Below, piece after piece: positions 53,655 to 61,011 of a DNA stretch of 61,325 nucleotides. Location: contig NZ_CASFWU010000036.1 of NCBI RefSeq assembly GCF_949298305.1, forward strand, positions 1 through 61,325. The letters run 5' to 3'. The DNA comes from an uncultured Bacteroides sp. GTDB taxonomy: Bacteria; Bacteroidota; Bacteroidia; Bacteroidales; Bacteroidaceae. The position numbers and the translations under genes were made by a program. Below the pieces are notes generated by a model, which saw only the letters and a list, made by a program, of their open reading frames with translations, ran no database searches and was not told the DNA's origin. Positions within the stretch are counted from its first letter, which is position 1. Each line of letters opens with the position of its first letter.

Positions 53655-53685
53655 GTCTGCGCCTGTCGGGATGACAGGTGCAGAC
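53655..53685. other. Strong hairpin between divergent genes
   Basis: GTCTGCGCCTGTC and GACAGGTGCAGAC (53655-53667, 53673-53685) pair with one mismatch around a 5-nt loop. It is in the 444-bp gap between the kinase operon and the beta-mannosidase promoter. No T-run follows, and I see no gene in 53392-53720. Confidence 0.5.
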
Positions 53686-53720
53686 ATTTATTGTCGCCCT
53701 TCCCCCAAAAACATCCGCTT

Positions 53721-53756
53721 AAAATTGGGTAAAGTAGTCAGATAATGTTACTTTTG
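53721..53756 (+). promoter_or_regulatory. Promoter of the beta-mannosidase gene
   Basis: AAAATTGGGTAAAGTAGT at 53721-53738 and the -7 element TACTTTTG at 53749-53756 repeat the layout found before the nitroreductase operon (28 bp start to start). Confidence 0.72.
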
Positions 53757-53804
53757 TCCGTTGTACCCGTATGGATGTTTAACCTTAATAGCATATATGG
53801 AAAT

Positions 53805-56384
53805 ATGAAGACACGGAAAGGATGGCTGATGCTGCTGGGGCTGCTTCCCCTGCTGCTCGCGGCCAAGGATTACAGAAATGCCGAGACGCTGCGGCTGGAC
53901 AAGGGATGGGAATTCTCGCAGGCAGGCAGCGGAGAGTGGCTGGCGGCCACCGTCCCCGGCACCGTACACCAGGACCTGATGGACCACGGCAAACTGCCCG
54001 ACCCGTTCTACGGGATGAACGAGCAGAAGGTGCAGTGGGTGGAGAACGAGGATTGGGCCTATCGCACCACCTTCAACGTCACCGACGAGCAGCTTGCGCG
54101 CGACGCCGCCGTGCTGGCGTTCGAGGGGCTGGACACGTATGCCGACATCTACCTGAACGGCGCATTGCTGGAGCGCACGGACAACATGTTTGTGGGCTAC
54201 ACCCTGCCGGTAAGGGACGTGCTGCGCCGGGGCGAGAACCGCTTGCAGGTGGTGTTCCATTCGCCCATCAGGCAGACGCTGCCCCAGTGGGAGACGAACG
54301 GCTTTGTCTATCCCGCCGACAACGACCACAGTGACACGCGCGTCAGCGTGTTCAGCCGCAAGGCTCCTTACAGCTACGGCTGGGACTGGGGCATCCGTCT
54401 GGCCACCAGCGGCATCTGGCGTCCGGTGACGCTCACCTTCTACGACGCCGCCCGCATCGCCGACTTCCACGTCCGCCAGCTTGCGGTGTCGCCCCAGGTG
54501 GCAAGGGTGGAGAACCGCCTGGAGCTGGAAGGCGTCCCTGCCGGCACTCCCCGGCAGGCCGAGGTGACGGTCGTGTGCAGCTACAAGGGCGAGGAGAAGG
54601 CCGTGGTCAATAAGGAAATAACGCTGGCGGCCGGAAGCCATGAGGTTGTCCTTCCGCTGGAGGTACAGGCTCCCCACCTCTGGATGCCCAACGGCTGGGG
54701 CATCCCCGCCCTCTACGACTTCGAGGTGCGGGTGAAGGTCGGCGGCCGGGTGGTGGCCGGACGGCAGGAGCGCATCGGCTTCCGCACCGTCGAGGTGGTG
54801 AAGGAGAAGGACGAGGCGGGCGAGTCGTTCTATTTCGTGGTGAACGGCAAGCCCCTGTTTGCCAAGGGTGCCAACTTCATTCCCCACGACGCCCTGCTCC
54901 CGAGGGTCACCCCCGAGCGCTACCGCCGGCTCTTTGCCGACGTGAAGCGGGCCAACATGAACATGCTGCGCGTGTGGGGTGGGGGCATCTACGAGGACGA
55001 TGCCTTCTACCGCGAGGCCGACGAGAACGGCATCCTCATCTGGCAGGACTTCATCTTTGCCTGCACCACCTATCCTTCGGACCCCACGTTCCTGAAGCGC
55101 GTCGAGGCGGAGGCCGCCTACAACATCAAGCGCCTGCGCAACCACGCCAGCCTGGCCATGTGGTGCGGCAACAACGAGATATACGAAGGCATCCGCTACT
55201 GGGGTTGGCGCAAGAAATATGCCGCCAACGGTGTCATCGACGCCATGAAGCGGGGCTACGACAAACTGTTCCGCGAGCTGCTGCCCGCCTGTGTGGAGCG
55301 GTGGGACGCCGGCCGCTTCTACATGCACGGCTCGCCCTACGAGGCCAACTGGGGACGGCCCGAGAGCTGGAAGATTGCCGACAGCCACAACTGGGGCATC
55401 TGGTACGGGCAGAAGCCCTTTGAGAGCCTGGACGAGGAGATACCCCGCTTCATGAGCGAGTTCGGCTTCCAGGCCTTCCCCGAGATGAAGACCATCGCCA
55501 CCTTTGCCGCCCCCGAGGACTACGCGCTGGAGTCCGACGTGATGAATGCCCACCAGAAGGCATCCATCGGCAACGCGCTGATAAAGAAAACCATGGCGCT
55601 CTACTACAACGTGCCCGAGGACTTCGGCCGCCTGGTCTACATGGGACTGGTGTTGCAGGGCATGGGCGTGCGTCGCGGCATCGAGGCCCATCGCCGTCAC
55701 CGTCCCTACTGCATGGGCACGCTCTACTGGCAGCTGAACGACAGCTGGCCCGTGGTCTCCTGGTCGGGCATCGACTACTACGGCAACTGGAAGGCGCTGC
55801 ACTACCAGGCGCGGCGGGCCTTCGCCCCGGTGCTGGTGGACGCGGTGCGTGAGGGGGACGACCTCTGCATGTACGTCATGTCCGACTGCCTGGAGGCGTA
55901 CAAGGATGCCACCCTGCAGCTGCGCCTGATGGACTTCGGCGGAAAGGTATTGCGCAAAGAGGACGTGAAGGGCGATGTCCCCGCCAACGCCTCCGCCCTC
56001 TACGTCAGGAAGGCCTATGCCGACTGGGCCGTGAGCCCGAGGAACACGTTCCTGCTGATGACCCTGAAGGACAAGTCCGGCCGCCCGCTCTCCGAGGAGG
56101 TCTACTACTTCAATCACGCCAAGGACCAGGACTTGCCCGAGGCGGACATCCGCTGCAAGGTGAAGAAAATGGATGGCAAGTACGAGCTGACCCTCTCCTC
56201 CGGGCAGCTGGCACGCGATGTCTTCATCGAAATCCCCGTGCAGGGAGTCGCCTACACCGACAACTTCTTCGACCTGCTGCCCGGCGAGACCAGGAAGGTG
56301 ACCGTCACCTCCGGCCAGCTGAAGAAAGACGGAGACGCCTCCATCCGCATCTGGCAGTTGGGAGAGAAGAAGGAAGGACGGTAG
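53805..56384 (+). CDS. Beta-mannosidase, GH2 family
   Basis: This 859-residue exported enzyme removes terminal beta-mannose from mannan or N-glycan fragments. A signal peptide spans the first 18 residues or so. The family start (LRLDKGWEFSQAG, TVPGTVHQDLMDHGKLPDPFYG) and the segment SYGWDWGIRLATSGIWRPV are typical of GH2 mannosidases. The barrel has acid/base Glu458 (WCGNNEIYEG) and nucleophile Glu552 (MSEFGFQAFPE). The ATG at 53805 gives the signal peptide; in-frame ATGs at 53775 and earlier crowd or overlap the promoter. A 918-codon antisense frame covers it but is a composition effect. Confidence 0.93.
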   Translation: MKTRKGWLMLLGLLPLLLAAKDYRNAETLRLDKGWEFSQAGSGEWLAATVPGTVHQDLMDHGKLPDPFYGMNEQKVQWVENEDWAYRTTFNVTDEQLARDAAVLAFEGLDTYADIYLNGALLERTDNMFVGYTLPVRDVLRRGENRLQVVFHSPIRQTLPQWETNGFVYPADNDHSDTRVSVFSRKAPYSYGWDWGIRLATSGIWRPVTLTFYDAARIADFHVRQLAVSPQVARVENRLELEGVPAGTPRQAEVTVVCSYKGEEKAVVNKEITLAAGSHEVVLPLEVQAPHLWMPNGWGIPALYDFEVRVKVGGRVVAGRQERIGFRTVEVVKEKDEAGESFYFVVNGKPLFAKGANFIPHDALLPRVTPERYRRLFADVKRANMNMLRVWGGGIYEDDAFYREADENGILIWQDFIFACTTYPSDPTFLKRVEAEAAYNIKRLRNHASLAMWCGNNEIYEGIRYWGWRKKYAANGVIDAMKRGYDKLFRELLPACVERWDAGRFYMHGSPYEANWGRPESWKIADSHNWGIWYGQKPFESLDEEIPRFMSEFGFQAFPEMKTIATFAAPEDYALESDVMNAHQKASIGNALIKKTMALYYNVPEDFGRLVYMGLVLQGMGVRRGIEAHRRHRPYCMGTLYWQLNDSWPVVSWSGIDYYGNWKALHYQARRAFAPVLVDAVREGDDLCMYVMSDCLEAYKDATLQLRLMDFGGKVLRKEDVKGDVPANASALYVRKAYADWAVSPRNTFLLMTLKDKSGRPLSEEVYYFNHAKDQDLPEADIRCKVKKMDGKYELTLSSGQLARDVFIEIPVQGVAYTDNFFDLLPGETRKVTVTSGQLKKDGDASIRIWQLGEKKEGR

Positions 56385-56435
56385 GGGACGCCGGCTCTGC
56401 TCACAGGCCTTCATCGGAGGGCTATCCATTGGTTT

Positions 56436-56594
56436 ATAGATGTGCGCGTGTCGTGCGCATTGCCGTGCGCGTGGTGTGCGCATTGCCGCGTGCGTGCCGC
56501 GCACCTTACCACGTGCGTGGTGCGCACCTTACCACGTGCGTGGTGCGCACCTTACCGCGTGCGTGGTGCGCACCTTATCGCGTGCGTGGTGTGT
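56436..56594. repeat. 23-bp tandem repeat array (about six units)
   Basis: Anchor A bases are at 56459, 56482, 56503, 56526, 56549 and 56572 (steps 23, 21, 23, 23, 23). The unit is ACCTTACCrCGTGCGTGGTG with palindrome GGTGCGCACC across the junction. It lies between convergent genes. Confidence 0.9.
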
Positions 56595-56613
56595 CCCTAT
56601 ACAAAGATGGAAG

Positions 56614-56726
56614 GTGTGTCAAAACCAAAAGTGGCTGACATCTTGTGGCTTTTTAGGCACGGATTACGCGGATAACACGGAGAAAGAAGAAGGACAATCC
56701 GCGAATTTCCGTGTAATCCGTGCCTA
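56614..56726. repeat. Dispersed element 2 and 19-bp inverted repeat
   Basis: GTGTGTCAAAACC at 56614 is the second copy of the dispersed element. Arms 56654-56672 (TAGGCACGGATTACGCGGA) and 56708-56726 match at 18 of 19 positions. From 56727 to 56807 there is only related low-complexity sequence (ATCCGTGTCATCTGTGG). Confidence 0.75.
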
Positions 56727-56807
56727 TTTGACACACCTTGCATCCGTCTCAATCCGTGTCATCTGTGGTCCGTCGTACCCCGCCGCAGGGTCCCCATTGC
56801 CACATTG

Positions 56808-58814
56808 TCACCTTGCCACATTGTAACAAATCAGGGCCGACTGTGCCGGTACGCTGATTTCCGTGCCGTATATATTCCCCAGCCCCTTCTCGTTGATGGT
56901 TCCGTCCTTGCACACCACCGTATATTTGCCTTCGGGCACGCTCACCCGGGCCGCTTCCTTGCGTGCGTTCAGCACCACGATGATGTCCCGCCATACGTCG
57001 CCGCCGGCATTGTCCTTCAGGCGGTAGGCCACCACGTTGCTGCCCGTCACCGGCAGGAACTCCAGATGTTTGCGCACCAGGTCGGCGTCGCCCAGGCGGA
57101 AGGCGGGATGGTTCTTGCGCAACTGAATCAGTCCTTTATAGTAGGCGAACACGTCGGCGTGCTCCGCCTTGCGTTTCCAGTCGATGGCGTTGACGGAGTC
57201 CGGGCTCTGGTAGCTGTTGTGAACTCCCTTCTTGTCGCGCATCACCTCCTCGCCGGCATAGATGAAGGGCACGCCCTGCGAGGTGAAGACGGCCGTCTGC
57301 GCCAGCTTGTCCAGCCGGGCCAGTTCGTCGGGCTTGATGCCCGGTATGCTGGCTTTCAGGCGGTCTACGAGGCACATGTCGTCGTGGCAGGACACGTAGC
57401 TTATCATCTGCGTAGGCTGTCCGGCCCAGGCCTGTTTGCTGTAGTTCACGGAGTCGTTGTCCACCTGCGGATGCTTCACGGCACCGGCAATGCCGAACTT
57501 GATGCTTTCTTCCCCGCCGGGAATGCCGGCCAGGAAGGCGCCCTGAGCATTGTCGTTGAAGGGGCCGCGCAGGGCGTCGCGCATCTCGTCGGAGAAGGCG
57601 GCGATGCCGGGCATGCGGTGGGTGTTGGCCTTCATGGCCAGGGAGTCTTCGGGCATCTGCGGTGCAGAGGCGGCCCATCCTTCACCGTAGATGAAGATGG
57701 TGGGGTCTACGGCCGATACGGCTTTGCGTATCTCGTTCATGGTGGTGATGTCGTGGATGCCCATCAGGTCAAAGCGGAAGCCGTCGATGTGGTATTCGTT
57801 CACCCAGTGCAGCACCGATTCAACCATGTACTTGCGCATCATGGGCCGGTTGCTGGCCGTCTCGTTGCCGCAGGCCGAGCCGTTGGCCAGGCTGCCGTCC
57901 GCGTTCTGGCGGTAGAAGTAGCCGGGCACGGTGCGCTCGAAGTTGCTTTCGGAGGTGTTGAACGTGTGGTTGTACACCACGTCCAGCACCACGCGGATGC
58001 CCGCCTTGTGCAGGGCCTGCACCATCTGCTTGAATTCGCGGATGCGGGTTTCGGGGTTGTAGGGGTCGGTGGAGTAGGAGCCGTCCGGCACGTTGTAGTT
58101 CTGCGGGTCGTACCCCCAGTTGTATTTGTTTTCGTCCAGTTTGGTCTCGTCTACGGATGCGTAGTCATACGAGGGCAGGATGTGTACGTGTGTCACGCCC
58201 AGCTCCTTCAGGTGGTCAATGCCCGTGGCCAGTCCTTCGGGCGAGCGGGTTCCGGTCTCGGTCATGGCCAGGAATTTTCCCTTGTGCTCGATGCCGGACG
58301 AGGGGGCGACGGAGAAGTCGCGGTGGTGCATCTCGTAGATGATGACGTCGGCCGGGCTCTTCAGGGCCGGGCGCTTGTCCTCGGCCCATCCCTCGGGATT
58401 GGTGGCCGCCATGTCGATGATGGCTGCCCGTTTGCCGTTCACACCCACGGCCTTGGCGTTGATGCCCGGCGTGTCACCCTGCCACTTGTCGCCTATCTTC
58501 ACGTTGAAGGTGTAGAACTTGCCTTTCAGGTCTTTCTTGATTTCAGTTTTCCAGGTGCCTTCTTCCGCAGGCTCCATGCTGACGGTTTCGTAGGCGTGTC
58601 CGCCTTCGCCGGCTTCAAACAGCATCAGGCGCACCTCGTCGGCGGTAGGTGCCCACAAGGTGAAGCGGGTGACTGTCGGCGTATATTCCATCTCGGTCAG
58701 GTTGCCCGAGCGGACAGGATAAAGTTCATAGGAGCTGTACTCCTGCTTGGCCGGTGCGCAGCTTACGACTGTCGAAACGGTCACACCTACAATGGCTAAG
58801 TCATTCAGTTTCAT
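56808..58814 (-). CDS. pulA: Type I pullulanase (GH13), lipoprotein
   Basis: The 668-residue debranching enzyme cleaves alpha-1,6 links in pullulan and branched dextrins. It has an SpII signal (Cys19 in STVVSC), a CBM48-like N-terminal domain (TRFTLWAPTADEVRLMLFEAGEGG), the type I pullulanase signature YNWGYDP at 231-237, and a barrel with nucleophile Asp349 (GFRFDLMG) and acid/base Glu378 (IYGEGW). It would finish the dextrins made by the SusG-like amylase. Only 17 bp separate it from ruvC upstream, so it probably shares that transcript. Confidence 0.93.
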   Translation of the reverse strand: MKLNDLAIVGVTVSTVVSCAPAKQEYSSYELYPVRSGNLTEMEYTPTVTRFTLWAPTADEVRLMLFEAGEGGHAYETVSMEPAEEGTWKTEIKKDLKGKFYTFNVKIGDKWQGDTPGINAKAVGVNGKRAAIIDMAATNPEGWAEDKRPALKSPADVIIYEMHHRDFSVAPSSGIEHKGKFLAMTETGTRSPEGLATGIDHLKELGVTHVHILPSYDYASVDETKLDENKYNWGYDPQNYNVPDGSYSTDPYNPETRIREFKQMVQALHKAGIRVVLDVVYNHTFNTSESNFERTVPGYFYRQNADGSLANGSACGNETASNRPMMRKYMVESVLHWVNEYHIDGFRFDLMGIHDITTMNEIRKAVSAVDPTIFIYGEGWAASAPQMPEDSLAMKANTHRMPGIAAFSDEMRDALRGPFNDNAQGAFLAGIPGGEESIKFGIAGAVKHPQVDNDSVNYSKQAWAGQPTQMISYVSCHDDMCLVDRLKASIPGIKPDELARLDKLAQTAVFTSQGVPFIYAGEEVMRDKKGVHNSYQSPDSVNAIDWKRKAEHADVFAYYKGLIQLRKNHPAFRLGDADLVRKHLEFLPVTGSNVVAYRLKDNAGGDVWRDIIVVLNARKEAARVSVPEGKYTVVCKDGTINEKGLGNIYGTEISVPAQSALICYNVAR

Positions 58815-58831
58815 GATATCTTGGTTTAATG

Positions 58832-59401
58832 TTATTTACTTACTTTGTCCGGGTTCTTGGCTATGAAGTCCTTCCAGCTGTGATACCCTTTCTCGGCGAC
58901 GGGACGCCCCATTTGCAGGTAGTGGCAGTAGGCTGCCGCCAGTCCGTCGGTGGCATCCATGAACGTGGGCATCTCCCGCTTGTCGAAGTGCAGCATCCGC
59001 TGCAGCATGTCCGCCACCTGCTCTTTCGAGGCCTGTCCGTTGCCCGTGATGGCCATCTTGATTTTGAGGGGCGCGTACTCGGTGATGGGGATGTCCCGGC
59101 TCAGTGCCGCTGCCATGGCCACGCCCTGTGCCCGTCCCAGCTTCAGCATGGACTGCACGTTCTTCCCGAAGAAGGGGCCCTCGATGGCCAGTTCGTCGGG
59201 CAGGTAGCTTTCAATGATGCTCAACACCCGCTCGTGGATGTGGCGCAGCTTCAGGTAGTGGTCGCCGTACTTGCGCAGGTCAATGATGCCCATGGCAACC
59301 AGTTCCGGCTTGACGCCCGACACCCGCAGCACTCCATATCCCATGATGGTGGTACCGGGGTCTATACCTAAGATTATTTTCTCTTTGACCGGCTGAATCA
59401 C
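58832..59401 (-). CDS. ruvC: Holliday-junction resolvase RuvC
   Basis: This 189-residue endonuclease resolves Holliday junctions with RuvAB. Acidic residues of the active site are Asp14 (LGIDPGT), Glu74 (LAIEGPFFG), Asp149 and Asp152 (MDATDGLAAA). LKLGRAQGVAMAAAL and YAPLKIKMAITGNGQASKEQV are conserved RuvC segments. The start overlaps the DUF4286 stop by 4 bp, and pulA follows after 17 bp. Confidence 0.95.
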   Translation of the reverse strand: MIQPVKEKIILGIDPGTTIMGYGVLRVSGVKPELVAMGIIDLRKYGDHYLKLRHIHERVLSIIESYLPDELAIEGPFFGKNVQSMLKLGRAQGVAMAAALSRDIPITEYAPLKIKMAITGNGQASKEQVADMLQRMLHFDKREMPTFMDATDGLAAAYCHYLQMGRPVAEKGYHSWKDFIAKNPDKVSK

Positions 59402-59715
59402 ACGATAACCTCCATTAGGGTGGGAAATCCCACCACCTTGTCCTTGAACAGTTTGAGCAACTCTTCATTCAGTTTGACCCCTTGTTCTCGATGCCATTGG
59501 TGGAGTTGGGCCGAATTCTCCACTTCAAATTGCACGGAGTAGCAGATGCTTCCTTCTTCGCGGTGGCTCAAGATACGGGTTATGCGTGGAGCATGCAGAA
59601 CTCCCTGTTTCTCAACCTCCGGCAGGTAGTATTCCTGCATCCAAATCAGGAAATATTTGTCCTCCGATTCCTCTACATGATAGGTCGTATTATAAATCAA
59701 CATAACTTTTTTCAT
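59398..59715 (-). CDS. DUF4286 family protein
   Basis: The 105-residue protein fits DUF4286 (IYNTTYHVEESEDKYFLIWMQEYYLPEVEKQGVL, ICYSVQFEVENSAQLHQW), a ferredoxin-like small protein of unknown role that often precedes ruvC in Bacteroidetes. It is the first gene of the minus-strand run DUF4286-ruvC-pulA. Confidence 0.85.
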   Translation of the reverse strand: MKKVMLIYNTTYHVEESEDKYFLIWMQEYYLPEVEKQGVLHAPRITRILSHREEGSICYSVQFEVENSAQLHQWHREQGVKLNEELLKLFKDKVVGFPTLMEVIV

Positions 59716-59757
59716 ATTTTATTTCGCAAACATAGCAATTATTTCAGAATAATGCAT

Positions 59758-59765
59758 TATATTTG
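59758..59765 (+). promoter_or_regulatory. -7 element of the tRNA-Ala gene
   Basis: TATATTTG lies 41 bp before the mature tRNA, a usual distance for a short 5' leader that is later trimmed. Confidence 0.6.
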
Positions 59766-59806
59766 CACCGTCAAAATAAGACAAGCGTTCGCAAACGTTT
59801 TAAAAA

Positions 59807-59880
59807 GGGGTATTAGCTCATCTGGCTAGAGCGCGACACTGGCAGTGTCGAGGTGAGCGGTTCGAGTCCGCTATGCTCCA
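59807..59880 (+). tRNA. tRNA-Ala (anticodon GGC)
   Basis: All four arms fold: acceptor GGGGTAT/ATGCTCC, D arm GCTC/GAGC, anticodon stem CGACA/TGTCG with loop CTGGCAG (anticodon GGC), T arm AGCGG/CCGCT with TTCGAGT. The G3-U70 wobble pair is the alanine identity element. The gene ends with the discriminator A; the 3' CCA is not encoded. Confidence 0.97.
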
Positions 59881-59895
59881 CCTGTTTTCTATATG

Positions 59896-59925
59896 GCCCG
59901 CTGATTTTTCAGCGGGCTTTCTTTT
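59896..59925 (+). terminator. Terminator of the tRNA-Ala gene
   Basis: A perfect 9-bp stem GCCCGCTGA / TCAGCGGGC with a 4-nt T loop, followed by TTTCTTTTT. Confidence 0.92.
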
Positions 59926-60016
59926 TATGTATCGGTCCGGAAGCGGGTCAGCGTAAGGCACCGTGTGTAGATGGCCCCAGTCGCTTGTTTGGTGGGTAAT
60001 GTCTCCCGGCGTTGTA

Positions 60017-60108
60017 GAGACGCAAAATTTTGCGTCTCCGTCACATCCAATGTTTGCCCATTGGAGAGAGAGATTGCGCACGGGAGGAGACGCAAAATTT
60101 TGCGTCTC
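60017..60108. repeat. Two copies of a 22-bp perfect palindrome
   Basis: At 60017-60038 and 60087-60108 the sequence GAGACGCAAAA is followed directly by its reverse complement. Between them is an imperfect CCAATG...CATTGG pair. These look like REP-type elements of Bacteroidetes. No gene lies in 59926-60408. Confidence 0.88.
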
Positions 60109-60124
60109 TACACCTCAGTATAAT

Positions 60125-60325
60125 TCATCTCAGGTTTCGCAAGTGCGAATTGAAAATAAGTGAGGACAAACTTGCAGGAGTTAACAAGAAAATGAAGAAT
60201 CTTTGGAAATGAAGACTATTCCTTAGTAAAAAATATCAAAAGAGGTTTTGAGCGAAGCTAATGAAGAATTTATTAACCATTTACCATTCATCATTTACCA
60301 TTCATCATTCATCATTCTTCATTCA
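60125..60325. repeat. Dispersed intergenic element, copy B (inverted)
   Basis: The segments at 60130-60190 (GGTTTCGCAAGTGCGAATTG ... GCAGGAGTTAAC) and 60261-60325 (ATGAAGAATTTATTAACCAT then CATTCATCATTC repeats) are the reverse complements, in reverse order, of those in copy A at 35418-35612. Confidence 0.78.
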
Positions 60326-60408
60326 CCGATATTTTTCACTAAAGAATTCAAGTCGGGCTGAGCCGAAACATAATCCGCGAACATCCGTGCAATTCCGTGC
60401 CTGCTGTC

Positions 60409-60690
60409 TCATGTCCGGTCGGCCAGTGTCAGGCATCTGTCAACAACTCTCAGGAAACAACGGTAGACGCCATCGTAGTCATGGATGTCGAAATAACGCC
60501 AAACGCAAGTCGGGTTCTTGCGTGGCAACAGGTCTGCCAGTTGCAGGAGCGATGAACCTGCAATGAGGCGTTCCTGGTCAGAGAGGCTGTTGCTGAATTC
60601 TGCCTGACAATATAGCTGGCTGTCATTGTTTATCCGGATGACGGTTTCTTTCCCGTCTATTCGCAGGGAAACGCCTGCAAAGTCATCGGG
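60409..60690 (-). pseudogene. Coding remnant of unknown family (C-terminal end)
   Basis: On the minus strand about 94 codons read like protein with normal codon use (VSLRIDGKETVIRINNDSQL, then QERLIAGSSLLQLADLLPRK, ending TLADRT and TGA at 60409). No start codon is seen, and reading further upstream runs antisense through the umuD remnant. I take it as the 3' part of a lost gene. I do not recognise it; it could also be chance. Confidence 0.35.
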
Positions 60691-61011
60691 GTATCCTTCC
60701 TCCAAATTCCGTCGCCTGCCCAGGACTATATGGAGCAGGCCATCGACCTGAACAAGGAGCTTATCAGGCATCCGTCCAGCACGTTCTACGGTCGGGTGGT
60801 CGGTGACTCGATGAGGGACGAAGGCATCGAGGAAGGCGACATCCTGGTCATTGACAAGTCCCTGGAACTGATAGAGGGCGACCTGGCCGTGTGCTACGTG
60901 GACGGGGAGTTCACCGTCAAGCGGGTGTCCATCGAGGGCGACACCGTTTGGCTGGTACCGTCCCGACATGTGTTTGTCATCGCATTTCATCGCCAGATGC
61001 ATACGCCATGA
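60691..61011 (+). pseudogene. umuD-like fragment (S24 peptidase), broken at both ends
   Basis: The frame carries the UmuD/LexA-type self-cleaving peptidase core: SPAQDYMEQAIDLNKELI, FYGRVVGDSMRDEGI (catalytic Ser) and DGEFTVKRVSIEGD (catalytic Lys). The conserved part SPAQDY lies upstream of the first ATG (60730), and no start precedes it, so the N-terminus is lost. After WLVP at about 60963 the family sequence ends and unrelated residues run to the stop. No umuC follows. It would not make a working SOS protein. Confidence 0.75.

Noticed and set aside
53748..56504. 918-codon minus-strand open frame
   Set aside because: It is antisense to a clear GH2 beta-mannosidase with intact catalytic residues; the frame is open because of high G/C third positions.
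56429..56826. Arg/Val-rich short proteins in three plus-strand frames
   Set aside because: They are translations of the 23-bp repeat array, which shifts frame with each unit.
56805..58799. 664-codon plus-strand open frame
   Set aside because: It is antisense to pullulanase and has no protein-like motifs.
59788..59804. GCAAACGTTTT before tRNA-Ala as a fourth LacI-type box
   Set aside because: It lacks the leading TG and trailing CA, and lies after the -7 element in the tRNA leader.
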